The notes under the pieces: generated by a model
The model's input: the letters and a program-made list of their open reading frames with translations, nothing else
Told to the model about the DNA's origin: nothing
The model's database searches: none
Position numbers and translations under genes: made by a program
Source of the DNA: Rhizobium sp. Q54
Lineage (GTDB): Bacteria; Pseudomonadota; Alphaproteobacteria; Micropepsales; Micropepsaceae
Direction: 5' to 3'
NCBI GenBank assembly: GCA_945860165.1
Contig: CAMAPL010000009.1
Span: 1-64,000, forward strand
Length of the DNA stretch: 64,000 nucleotides
Part shown: positions 9,748 through 19,238 of the stretch, in pieces
How the letters are laid out: every line of letters starts with the position of its first letter
Position numbering within the stretch: the first letter of the stretch is position 1

Positions 9748-10695
9748 TCAGGCGCGCTTGACCACGCCCCCTGCCGTGTAATTGGCATCGAAATCGCTGC
9801 ACCAGCCCATATCGCGGCTGATGGCGTGCGCTGTGGCCCGCACGTCTTCAATTAGTACCGTCATGCGGTCGTCGTCCATATACTGCGCCGCGCTGGAAAC
9901 GCTGATGGCGCCAATGATGGTCTCCGTGGAATCGCGCACCGGGGCGGCGACGCAACGGATGCGATCTTCATTTTCCTCCAAGTCTAACGCATAGCCGGCC
10001 TTGGCGTATTGGCGCATGCGCTTCAGCCAGGCATTGAGAGGCACGCCATAATGCTTTGCCTTGCGGTTCTCCGCTTCGTACAATTCACGCCAGCGCGCCT
10101 GATCCATATCCAGGATAAGCGCCTTGCCCAACCCCGTGGAGCGCAGCGGATGCAGGTCACCAATACGCGAATGTATCGCGACCCGGCGCCTGCTAGGTAT
10201 CTTGTCCAGATAAAGTGCGCTGGTGCCATCCAGGATGCCCAAATGCACCGTGTCGCCGGTGTGTGCGGCCAGGAGTTCGATATGTTTGCGCGCAATGCGC
10301 GGTAAGCTCATCTGGTCGCGCGCCATATATCCAAGTTCGAGCAACTTGGGTCCCAGCGCATAGCCTACCCGCGGTGTGAAGCTGAGATAGCGCTGCTCCA
10401 CTAGTGTAGCCGCAAGCCGATGGGTTGTGCTGCGATTGAGCTTTAGGGTTTCAGCCAAGAGAATAAGGTTTACAGCGCCTCGGGAAACGGCGTGCAGAAC
10501 GTCAAGCCCGCGTACCAGGGTCTGGCTGCCAGAAAATCTGGCCTTCGGTTTTGTGGCACCGCGGTGCTTGTCAGAAATCTTTGAAATTATTGTTATTTTG
10601 GAAACCCCTAGTTGACTATATAAAAAAATGGCTTTTTCACTGGCCAAAAAGTACTCGCTAAGCCGGACCGAATGGACCGCGATCTGGCCCCGCAA
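9748..10695 (-). CDS. IclR-family transcriptional regulator
   Basis: N-terminal HTH (LVRGLDVLHAVSRG...LNRSTTHRLAATL) and effector domain (HLGILDGTSALYLDKI, STGLGKALI); true start may be internal. Confidence 0.85.
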   Translation of the reverse strand: MRGQIAVHSVRLSEYFLASEKAIFLYSQLGVSKITIISKISDKHRGATKPKARFSGSQTLVRGLDVLHAVSRGAVNLILLAETLKLNRSTTHRLAATLVEQRYLSFTPRVGYALGPKLLELGYMARDQMSLPRIARKHIELLAAHTGDTVHLGILDGTSALYLDKIPSRRRVAIHSRIGDLHPLRSTGLGKALILDMDQARWRELYEAENRKAKHYGVPLNAWLKRMRQYAKAGYALDLEENEDRIRCVAAPVRDSTETIIGAISVSSAAQYMDDDRMTVLIEDVRATAHAISRDMGWCSDFDANYTAGGVVKRA

Positions 10696-10752
10696 AATGC
10701 GGATGCAACGCGTACTCCACGTTATAAGGCCTCATAGTGCCCCCCCTGACGC

Positions 10753-12249
10753 CTACTGCTGGCTCGTGGCAACGATAGCACGGTTATTGTTGTTCACCTG
10801 CCGCTCGGGCTGCGACTTTTGTGCAGGTTGCGGCTTCTCCAGAGGATTGCCACTGCTGTCTACGTCCTCAAGTCGACCAGGAGCGTCGAGAGTTTTCAGG
10901 AAGAAGTCCTTGCTCGGCAAATCCGCGATCGTCCGTTCCATCGCCGGAAATTGCCCCTCACCTGTTCCAGGCGGCACCGGCTGAATGATTTTTGTGCTGA
11001 GGGCTTTCAGCACAGTGACCCGCAAATTCTCGAATGCCTTCTGGCGGCGGTTATCCTCATCCAGTCTGCGGACGCTGGCGGGTTTGGCTGGATCAATCAC
11101 ACGGGCCGGCACAGCGCTGATCCTGTAAGCCATCGAGATACCGAACTTCTGGCCCGTCTTGGGATCGGGCAGGCCATCCGCATTGCGTTGAAGGGCATAG
11201 TACATCGCCACCGCATCCTCATAGTCGCGGATACCCTGCTCGGCTCCGGTCTGGGCGAAGGTGTTTTCGATGTAGAGATCGCGCCAGTCACGATAGCCGC
11301 CGACAAAGCCCGAAACCGTCCCGTCCGCAGCGATCTTCATGCTGAAGCGCCCTTGCCGGAAATTGGCGTCGCCCATCTGGCGGGGAAACCAGCCGGTTCG
11401 CGGCACATGCAGCTGCCCAACTTGTTCTGTATCCACCACGCCGTTTTTAATCTTGGCGTTGAGTTTCGTGTACTGCTCGCTCTTGACGATCCGGTAGGAG
11501 TAATCCGGCGCAACGTTGCCTTGAGCATCCTTGACGATCTTGTCGGGCGAATATCCAATCTCGACCGTGGCATTATCGTCATTCATGGGATCCTTGTTGC
11601 CGGAAACCCGGATCACCACTGTATAAAGGCCTTCCTGCATCTGGACGTTCTGGCGCAGGTCCAGGGTCGCCGTGGCGGGTCCGCGGAATGGCGCGTCACA
11701 GCCCCAGGCGCGGTAGAGCGCATTGTCGATGCCGCGCTCGCCGTCGCGGTTGGCGAAGCCGCCGGTCTGGACGTTACCGTCTAGATTGAAGCCGTCGGAG
11801 ATTTTGCCTGTCACCTGAGGCTGGCCGGGATCTGGCGCGGCAAAGGGATTGATGTAGGTTTCAATGCCCTTCTTCCAGCCCCGATAGGAAACCGCGCGGC
11901 CCCAGATATAGAACCGGACATAGGTCGGCAGCCGGGCCTTGTCTATCTCCGGCGGCCTGAGAATATTCTCGATCTCCAGCTTGCTGCGCCAAGGCTGCTG
12001 TTCTAGCGCCTTGCGCATGTGCACTTCATCGGAAAAATGCTGGGCACTGCCTTTGGGACAGTCCGCCCCCGGGTCGGTCGGCGCAGCGCTAGGCTTGGCG
12101 CCGTAATGGAAGGCAAATCCGTAAGTACTCACGACATATCCGCGCGTCCAGGGCGCGGCCGAGGCAGGCTGCGGCAGGGCGACGATCATCACCACGGCGA
12201 GCGGGGAAACCAGAAAGAATTTCTGCATGCCCATGATCGTCTCCTTCAA
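10753..12249 (-). CDS. Exported protein of unknown function, paralog of the product at 399-1868
   Basis: 498 aa, signal peptide, extensive similarity to the 489 aa protein. Confidence 0.85.
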   Translation of the reverse strand: MKETIMGMQKFFLVSPLAVVMIVALPQPASAAPWTRGYVVSTYGFAFHYGAKPSAAPTDPGADCPKGSAQHFSDEVHMRKALEQQPWRSKLEIENILRPPEIDKARLPTYVRFYIWGRAVSYRGWKKGIETYINPFAAPDPGQPQVTGKISDGFNLDGNVQTGGFANRDGERGIDNALYRAWGCDAPFRGPATATLDLRQNVQMQEGLYTVVIRVSGNKDPMNDDNATVEIGYSPDKIVKDAQGNVAPDYSYRIVKSEQYTKLNAKIKNGVVDTEQVGQLHVPRTGWFPRQMGDANFRQGRFSMKIAADGTVSGFVGGYRDWRDLYIENTFAQTGAEQGIRDYEDAVAMYYALQRNADGLPDPKTGQKFGISMAYRISAVPARVIDPAKPASVRRLDEDNRRQKAFENLRVTVLKALSTKIIQPVPPGTGEGQFPAMERTIADLPSKDFFLKTLDAPGRLEDVDSSGNPLEKPQPAQKSQPERQVNNNNRAIVATSQQ

Positions 12250-12264
12250 TTCAGTTATCAGCGC

Positions 12265-12921
12265 TTATTCCGGAGGGTTAACCTGGTTGACCAAAAACTC
12301 GGACACGGCTCTGGGTTCGAAAGCGATCGGATTGCGGTCATCCATCGGCCCCTTTTGCATCACGATATCGGCGCTGACTTCGTAATCCGATACAGCCTTG
12401 GGGTCCTTGCCATCGGCGAAGAATGCCCCGCCGGAAAACAGACTCCATGTGCTCCATGCGGCCGAGCCCGTCCGCTTGTAGCGCCAGACGGGCCGCCAGT
12501 AGGCCATGCGAAAACTGTAATGGTACCCAGATGGATCGGCTTGAGGCGGCGGCGGCGTATCGCCCGGGCTGCGGCCCTCCACCAGCGTGAACCATGGAGA
12601 GCGCTGCTCCAGGGCCAGCATCGCGGCACGATAAAAGAGATATTTTTCAATCGCGTCACGCGCCGTGAAGGTCTGGCCCTTGATGGTCACGCGGAAGCGG
12701 GTGGCGCTCTGCTTGCTCTCCGAATAGACGCCGGGCTTGGCCGGCGGGACTGTCGGGCCGGTTTCCGGGGGCGCCGACGCGGAAGCGGAAGCCGGCTCGG
12801 GCTTGGGCGCAGTCTGCGCGGCAGCGCCTGCGCTCAACATCAGGCAGGCACTGAGCGTGGCCATTGCGACCCAATTGTTGCTGCTGCTTTTCAATTCCGA
12901 ACTCCACAACACGAAAAGCAC
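12265..12921 (-). CDS. Exported hypothetical protein, CC0125/CC1285-like C-terminus
   Basis: Signal peptide, Pro/Ala-rich linker, then EKYLFYRAAMLALEQRSPWFTLVEG as in CC0125/CC1285-type proteins. Confidence 0.6.
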   Translation of the reverse strand: MLFVLWSSELKSSSNNWVAMATLSACLMLSAGAAAQTAPKPEPASASASAPPETGPTVPPAKPGVYSESKQSATRFRVTIKGQTFTARDAIEKYLFYRAAMLALEQRSPWFTLVEGRSPGDTPPPPQADPSGYHYSFRMAYWRPVWRYKRTGSAAWSTWSLFSGGAFFADGKDPKAVSDYEVSADIVMQKGPMDDRNPIAFEPRAVSEFLVNQVNPPE

Positions 12922-12941
12922 CCAACTGAACCGAAGCGGGA

Positions 12942-14276
12942 CTAAGCCAACAATTCCGTATAGGCACTCCTGGTTTCCATTGAGCCGGCGCCCCAGCTAT
13001 CGACGGCCATGCCCAGGCCTTTTTGCAGGGTCAAGCCCACGCGTGACACCGGATTGCTGGCACCGGCGATATGGAAGCCAGTTTTCATGCGCCCGCTGGC
13101 GCTGCCGGCGACCAGCATCGGGATGCCGTCGACCGCATGGGTCTTGGCAAAGCTCTGGTCGCTGAAAGCGAACACTAGGCTGTGATCCAGCAGAGTGCCA
13201 TCGCCTTCCTGGATCCCATCTAGTTCCTTCAGCAGCATGGCGAAGAGCTCCATGGTATAGATATTGTATTCGGAGACACGCGGCTGATAGCCCAAGACCG
13301 GATCGATCGCCTCCATATGGGTGGTCACGTGATAGCCCAAGGGATCACCCGGCACGTACATATTCGATCCAGGTTCGGCAATACTGAGATTGAACACCCG
13401 GGTCTGATCGGTCGCCAGAGCGATGGCTCCTAGCCTGGCCATGAGCGGCGTGATCTTCTGCACATTGGGCAGCGCATAGTTCGCTATCATCTCCTCTGGC
13501 GCGGTGGGAATCGCGACCTTCGCCACAACTTCCGGACGCTGCAGTTCGGCTGCCAGCTGTAACTCGGTCTCGCGCACCGACGTGAAGTACTGGTCCAGCC
13601 GAGCCTTGTCGGCAGAACCCAAATTCATCATCGCGCGCTTGCGGTTGTCGGCGACCGCCGACAGCACGCTTTGCTGCAGCATCACCTGCGGATCAGGTTT
13701 CCAGTCCGAACTGGAAGGGTCCTGGAATCCCGGCCCGAACAGCTTGGTGTAGAGAGCCAGAGGAGACGTTTCGGCAGGAATCGTGTTAGCGCCGCCCAGG
13801 CTGGAATAGCTGTGCTTCGGGTCGCCACTGCAGGTGGCGGTCACCGACTTAAAGCGGGAGCCGCGGGCGATGACGTCGGCAACCTGCTGGTCGATGGTCT
13901 TGGAGTCGAATTGCGCATTCTTGGTGGGCGGAATGCCGGTGGCGCAAGCGGCAACACCGGACCAATGCTGGTAGTTCGGGTTGTCGTCGACCATCACCCG
14001 CATGCCGCTGAACACGTTCAGCTTTTTCTTGTATGCCTCCAGCGGCTTGAGCTGGACGGTCGTTTCATAATTCTGGCCGGTCGTCTTGGGTACCCACAGG
14101 GATGTGGTCAGACCCAGGCCAAAGAAGAAGGTGTTGAAGCGTGTCGGGATTTTCTGCCCCGTCGCAGCTAGCGCTTGACCCTTGCTGTCCAAGAAGCAGT
14201 CCAGGAATGGCACCATCATGGTGGCGGCGGATCCCTGGAACATGCCGCGAAGAAGAAACCTGCGATTCAATTTCAT
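12942..14276 (-). CDS. DUF1552 domain protein with Tat signal
   Basis: MKLNRRFLLRGMFQGSAATMMVPFLDCF Tat-like leader; body typical of DUF1552, next to a DUF1592-type protein. Confidence 0.85.
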   Translation of the reverse strand: MKLNRRFLLRGMFQGSAATMMVPFLDCFLDSKGQALAATGQKIPTRFNTFFFGLGLTTSLWVPKTTGQNYETTVQLKPLEAYKKKLNVFSGMRVMVDDNPNYQHWSGVAACATGIPPTKNAQFDSKTIDQQVADVIARGSRFKSVTATCSGDPKHSYSSLGGANTIPAETSPLALYTKLFGPGFQDPSSSDWKPDPQVMLQQSVLSAVADNRKRAMMNLGSADKARLDQYFTSVRETELQLAAELQRPEVVAKVAIPTAPEEMIANYALPNVQKITPLMARLGAIALATDQTRVFNLSIAEPGSNMYVPGDPLGYHVTTHMEAIDPVLGYQPRVSEYNIYTMELFAMLLKELDGIQEGDGTLLDHSLVFAFSDQSFAKTHAVDGIPMLVAGSASGRMKTGFHIAGASNPVSRVGLTLQKGLGMAVDSWGAGSMETRSAYTELLA

Positions 14277-14295
14277 GATTTGGTACTCCTGATCT

Positions 14296-15918
14296 CTAGG
14301 GAGACGCTGTCTTGATATGGCTGGCGGAGACTTCCTCGATCGGCGCAGAAGAATTGAAGAATTCCGGGCTTACGACCAGGCCCTTGAGCAAGGCGCGCAG
14401 GCGGTAGCCGGATGCTTTGAAGGCCTCGTAGCCGACCTTGAACGCTGTGGCGTCCGCTTCTTCGGCGTTCACGCCATTGGCGTAAGAATAGAGCTTTCGC
14501 GCGACGCAGGCGGGATATTTGGGGTTGCCGTGCAAAAATTCCCCCAGGCCGCCCGCTCCGCTGAACGTTTTGCCTTGCAGGGTGGCGGAGACATCGATCA
14601 CCTCCCCGTTTTCCCGCTCCCGGCGTCCGCCGATGGTGTCGAAGCCTTCCAGGGACAGGCCGATCGGATCCACCGCGTTGTGGCAGGACGAGCAGGTCTT
14701 GTCCTGGGCATGGGCCATCAGGCGCTCACGCACCGTCTTCATCGGCCCATTGGTTTCGTTGATGGCGCTGAAATCCACATTGTTGGGAGGCGTGGGGGTC
14801 GGTTCGCACAGGAGGATTTCGTTCAGCGCCACGCCGCGCTTGGTGGGCGAGCTCTGTCCGGGGTGCGAGAACATGGACAGCATGGCGACCTGGGTCAGTA
14901 TGCCGGTGCGGCCCGAATTCGGCGCGAACTCGTAAGGCACCCATTCCTGGTCGAAGGAGAAGTCCACGTTATAGATCGCCGCCAGGCTCCGGTTGATGAA
15001 GGTCTTGCGCGTGGTCATCAGGTCGCGCATGTCGCCATTGTCCTGCAACGCCAGCTTGACCAGGTTGCGAAGCGCCTCTTCCCGGGCCGATGGCGCCATA
15101 GCCCCAGCCCATTTCGGATAGAGCAGCGCATCCTTGGAAACTGCGTCAAACGTGTCCAGCATCAAAAAGTCGGTGAAGAAGGCGCGCATGCCGGCCTCCA
15201 GCCGGGGCGAGGCCAACAGCCGGTCAACCTGCTTTTCCAGGCCCGCCGCCGTGTTCAGCTCGCCGGTCGCCGCCGCATGCAGCAATTCGGTGTCCGGCGT
15301 AGTGCCCCACATCAGATAGCTCAGACGGGTGGCGCGGCTGTAGGGCTCCAGGCTGTAGCCCTTGCCGCCGGCGCTCACCGCAACTTCCTTGCGGAACAGG
15401 AATTCCGGCGACTGCAGCAATCCCGCCAGGCCGTAACGCAGGCCGGTATAGAAATCACCGGTCTTTTTGGTCATGGCGTTGGCAAGACGCACCTGAGCCT
15501 TGAGTTCGTCCGCGGTCATGGGACGGCGGTACAGCATAAGGCCGTACTGGCTGAAGAAGTCCGCCGCACAGGCGTAGTCCGGCGCTTTGGCGGATTTGGG
15601 GGCGCAGGACACCAGCTTTTCCCGCATTTTCTCGCCCGTGATCTGGATGGCGATGCTGTCCGCCATTTTGGAGAAAGACCCAAAACCGACGGGTGTCACA
15701 GACAAGACTGTCGAGCTGGCCGCGACCATGCCGCCCATCCGGATGCCGGGCTCGAACATGCCCTTGACCACGATGTCCTTGCCGAAAATATCGGCGATGG
15801 AATTACGATATTCCGGTTCCGTGAGGCGGCGCAGCGCCACCACCTTGTCGCTGCTCGCGGCTGCCCAGACTGCCACGCCAGAGCTGACGCAGACCAGAAA
15901 GGCGACAGCGGTCAGCAT
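14296..15918 (-). CDS. DUF1592/DUF1588/DUF1585-type exported protein with c-type heme motif
   Basis: RRLTEPEYRNSIADIFG N-terminus; KRGVALNEILLCEPTPTPP; CSSCHNAVDPIGLSLEGFD (CXXCH). Confidence 0.85.
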   Translation of the reverse strand: MLTAVAFLVCVSSGVAVWAAASSDKVVALRRLTEPEYRNSIADIFGKDIVVKGMFEPGIRMGGMVAASSTVLSVTPVGFGSFSKMADSIAIQITGEKMREKLVSCAPKSAKAPDYACAADFFSQYGLMLYRRPMTADELKAQVRLANAMTKKTGDFYTGLRYGLAGLLQSPEFLFRKEVAVSAGGKGYSLEPYSRATRLSYLMWGTTPDTELLHAAATGELNTAAGLEKQVDRLLASPRLEAGMRAFFTDFLMLDTFDAVSKDALLYPKWAGAMAPSAREEALRNLVKLALQDNGDMRDLMTTRKTFINRSLAAIYNVDFSFDQEWVPYEFAPNSGRTGILTQVAMLSMFSHPGQSSPTKRGVALNEILLCEPTPTPPNNVDFSAINETNGPMKTVRERLMAHAQDKTCSSCHNAVDPIGLSLEGFDTIGGRRERENGEVIDVSATLQGKTFSGAGGLGEFLHGNPKYPACVARKLYSYANGVNAEEADATAFKVGYEAFKASGYRLRALLKGLVVSPEFFNSSAPIEEVSASHIKTASP

Positions 15919-16096
15919 GACTTTGTTGCGCACGCGACCTCCCAAGCAACCATCCGGCCGGCTTTGATGGGCTGCCGGGCACGATAGATCATATTTAGCC
16001 AACATATAGATCATATTTAGACAACATAAAGGGCCCTAACACAAACTTTGATTATAATGTGAAACTGTGTTCCATTAGTTGACACGTCGGCCAGAA

Positions 16097-16144
16097 CAAC
16101 TAAAAAATTCGGCGTTCGCGCAAACGAACCATTAAGCCAAGGGG
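16097..16144 (+). promoter_or_regulatory. Conserved leader/operator-like block upstream of the TonB receptor
   Basis: CAACTAAAAAATTCGGCGTTCGCGCAAACGAACCATTAAGCCAAGGGG ends 7 nt before the ATG at 16152; second copy at 9513-9565. Confidence 0.65.
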
Positions 16145-16151
16145 AAATACC

Positions 16152-19148
16152 ATGATCTCTGTTGTGACGAATGCTGGTGCGCCTGTCCGCAGGTTTAAGT
16201 CCGGCGCCTTAGCGATGGTCAGCTTGGCCGCCTTGACGGCGGCGGCACCGAGTATGATTGGCACTGCATACGCGCAGGGCACGGAAACAGTAACGGTTTC
16301 AGCATCGCGCATTGTCCGCGACGGATTCCAGGCGCCCACACCGACTACAGTGCTCGCGGCTGAGGACATCGCCGCTCAGGCGCAGCCCAATATCTTCGCC
16401 ACTGTGGCCCAGTTGCCCTCCTTGATGGGCAGCCAGGGCACCGAAGCCAGAACCGGCGGCACCGGCGGCGGCGATAACGGTATTTCATCCTTCGCTATGC
16501 GCGGCCTGGGTCCCACCAGAACCCTCACCCTGTTTGATGGCCAGCGAATTGTTCCCTCGAATGTCACAGGCATCGCGGATGTGGCCGCCCTGCCGCACCT
16601 GCTCATTCAGCGGGTCGATGTGGTCACCGGCGGCGCCTCCGCCTCCTGGGGTTCCGACGCCGTAACCGGCGTCATCAATTTCGTCACCGACAAGACCTTT
16701 GTCGGCTTCAAGGCCAATCTGCAGGGCGGTATCTCGACCTATGGCGATAACGAGAACGCCATGTACCAGATGGCCGCCGGCACGAGTTTCCATGGCGGGC
16801 GAGGGTACATCCAGGTCTCCGCTGAATATGACTATGAAGCGGGTATCGGAGTGGGCCAGTACGGCGTGGGCAAAGGTCCCGGCGGGCGCTCATGGTTTTC
16901 CTCGACGGGACAGCTGAGATACAGCATCGCCGCCACCCCGGCGGGATTGCCACAATATAACGTCCACGCGAATGTGCAGCCCTTCATCCAGGGCAAATAC
17001 GGCATCATCACCACCGGCCCTCTGCAAGGCACCGCCTTTGGCGACAATGGCGCGCCCTTTCAATTCAACTACGGCGTCGGACCGAATGGACTGAAGGGCG
17101 TCCCTACCAAAGCCGCTACCGGTGGTCTTGTCACCAATTGCCTCGCGCCCTTCTGCATCGGCGGAGACACCAGCGGCGTCTTCGGGGGCGGCATCACCGA
17201 CATCAGCCCGCTAAGCCGCCTCAACGTCTATACCCGCGTCGGGTATGACCTGACGCCCAACATCCACATCTTCGGAACATTCAACTTCGGCGACGCGCGC
17301 ACGCAGAATAAATCGGTGAGAAACATCCCGATTTTCGGCGGACTCGTGGTCCAGTGCGGCAATGCCGCCGGCGGCGGAAATGCGTTCCTGCCCGCGTCCA
17401 TAAATGCGGCGTGCGTGACCAACAACATCACCAACTTCCAGATCGGCACCGACAATGGAGCGGTCGACGACGGCGCCACGATCAGAACCAACCGTACGAT
17501 GCGCCGTTTCGTCGTGGGCGGAAAAGGCGACTTCGACATGTTCAACAAGAACTGGACCTGGAATACCTATTTCCAGCATGGCGAGGTGGACTCCAGGATC
17601 CGGGTTCGTACCTTCCTCAATCCCTATTTCAGGAACGCCGTCGATGCGGTGGCTGGTCCGAACGGCAGCATCGTCTGCCGCTCCACTGTCGCCCAGGCCC
17701 AGGGCTGCGTACCGTACAACGTCTTCGGCAATGTGCCGGTCGCCCAGTCGACCGTAGACTGGCTGTTTGGCGGCAAATATGGCGCAGCGGGCGGCACGCT
17801 GCAGGATACCAGCCTCAAGGAAGATGCCTTCAGCGTCGATATTAACGGCGAGCCTTTCTCTACTTGGGCCGGCCCGGTGTCGGTGGCGGCGGGTTTCGAA
17901 CATCGTGTTGAAGAATATACCGTCGTCGGCGATCCGGTCTCCACCGGCGGTGCCGGCTGTAATGATCCGCTTCTCAACTGCGTGACCGGCGCTAACTGGT
18001 TCAACGGCAACTTCTACAGCGGCGCGGGCAAATACGATGTCAGCGAAGGCTTTATGGAAGTGCTTGTTCCGCTGCTGAAGAGCGCCGCCTGGGGCGATGT
18101 CGACATGAGCCTCGCCGGGCGCCATGCCCAGTACAGCACCGCCGGTTCCGCTAACACCTGGAAGGTGGGCGCCACCTGGCAGACGCCCATCGACGGCGTC
18201 CGATTCCGGGCGCTTCAGTCACGGGACATTCGTGCTCCCAACCTCAGCGAGCTTTTCGCGGCGCAGACCGTCACCACCGGCACCGTCATAAATTCCTTCA
18301 CGTCAGTGCCCTTCCAGATCCAGAACATCAACAAGGGCAACACGGCGCTGAAACCGGAAAAATCGCAGACCACCGAAGTCGGTGTCGTATTCCAGCCTTC
18401 CTGGTTCCCGCGCTTCAGCGCATCGTTTGATTACTATCGCATCGCCTTGAAGGGCCAGGTCAGCAGTTTTGGCGCCCAACAGAGCATGGACCTTTGCTTC
18501 CAGGGCACCACCACGGCCTGCGCTGCGATCGTTGCGAACGGACCTCTCAACTTGCCGTCAACCACCATCACCCAAGCGATTGCGACGGCCTTTAATCTGG
18601 CCTCCACGGTCACCGACGGTTTCGACATGGAAGCCAGTTACAGCTTCAGCCTGCCGGAATGGGGCATTCCCGGCGAGTTCAGGCTGCGTTCGCTTGCTAC
18701 CCATGTCAGCTCGTTCAAGACGACGTCGGGCGTTCTGAACACCTTCCCGCAGCAATCCGCTGGCGCCAACAGCGGTAACACGCCCCTCTGGAAAGTCCTT
18801 GGAAATCAGACCTACAGCACCGACAAGTGGAGCGTTACGCTGACCGAGCGGTTCATCAGTGACGGCGTACTCAACAAGCAATATATCCAGTGCACGAGCG
18901 GATGCCCGTTGCCGACCGCCAATAATCCCACGATCAACAACAACTTCATTCCAGGCGCCTTCTACCTAGCTGTCGGCGGTTCCTATAATTTGAATGACAA
19001 CTTCACGCTCTTCGGCAAGATCGATAATCTGACCAATCTTGATCCGCCGGCGATTGCCGCCACGGCGGCCAATAGTATGGGCGTCAACCCAAGCCTGTAT
19101 GACACTGCCGGCCGTATGTACCGCATCGGCATCCGCGCGAACCTGTAA
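16152..19148 (+). CDS. TonB-dependent receptor
   Basis: 998 aa; FAMRGLGPTRTLTLFDGQRIVPSN, LIQRVDVVTGGASASWGSDAVTGVINFV; C-terminal barrel. Confidence 0.94.
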   Translation: MISVVTNAGAPVRRFKSGALAMVSLAALTAAAPSMIGTAYAQGTETVTVSASRIVRDGFQAPTPTTVLAAEDIAAQAQPNIFATVAQLPSLMGSQGTEARTGGTGGGDNGISSFAMRGLGPTRTLTLFDGQRIVPSNVTGIADVAALPHLLIQRVDVVTGGASASWGSDAVTGVINFVTDKTFVGFKANLQGGISTYGDNENAMYQMAAGTSFHGGRGYIQVSAEYDYEAGIGVGQYGVGKGPGGRSWFSSTGQLRYSIAATPAGLPQYNVHANVQPFIQGKYGIITTGPLQGTAFGDNGAPFQFNYGVGPNGLKGVPTKAATGGLVTNCLAPFCIGGDTSGVFGGGITDISPLSRLNVYTRVGYDLTPNIHIFGTFNFGDARTQNKSVRNIPIFGGLVVQCGNAAGGGNAFLPASINAACVTNNITNFQIGTDNGAVDDGATIRTNRTMRRFVVGGKGDFDMFNKNWTWNTYFQHGEVDSRIRVRTFLNPYFRNAVDAVAGPNGSIVCRSTVAQAQGCVPYNVFGNVPVAQSTVDWLFGGKYGAAGGTLQDTSLKEDAFSVDINGEPFSTWAGPVSVAAGFEHRVEEYTVVGDPVSTGGAGCNDPLLNCVTGANWFNGNFYSGAGKYDVSEGFMEVLVPLLKSAAWGDVDMSLAGRHAQYSTAGSANTWKVGATWQTPIDGVRFRALQSRDIRAPNLSELFAAQTVTTGTVINSFTSVPFQIQNINKGNTALKPEKSQTTEVGVVFQPSWFPRFSASFDYYRIALKGQVSSFGAQQSMDLCFQGTTTACAAIVANGPLNLPSTTITQAIATAFNLASTVTDGFDMEASYSFSLPEWGIPGEFRLRSLATHVSSFKTTSGVLNTFPQQSAGANSGNTPLWKVLGNQTYSTDKWSVTLTERFISDGVLNKQYIQCTSGCPLPTANNPTINNNFIPGAFYLAVGGSYNLNDNFTLFGKIDNLTNLDPPAIAATAANSMGVNPSLYDTAGRMYRIGIRANL

Positions 19149-19187
19149 GATACGTGCGGGGTTTAACAGCCCCGCACGTCATCGCAT

Positions 19188-19224
19188 GACCTGGCCGGCG
19201 CCCCTGTCGGTCAGGTCTTTTTTT
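19188..19224 (+). terminator. Rho-independent terminator after the TonB receptor
   Basis: GACCTG...CAGGTC stem followed by a T8 tract; preceded by a second hairpin GTGCGGGG...CCCCGCAC. Confidence 0.75.
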
Positions 19225-19238
19225 GTCAATTAATAGCA

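Noticed and set aside
14317-15987. 556 aa plus-strand ORF
   Set aside because: Antisense shadow of the DUF1592 gene; Arg/His/Gly-rich composition and no recognisable motif.
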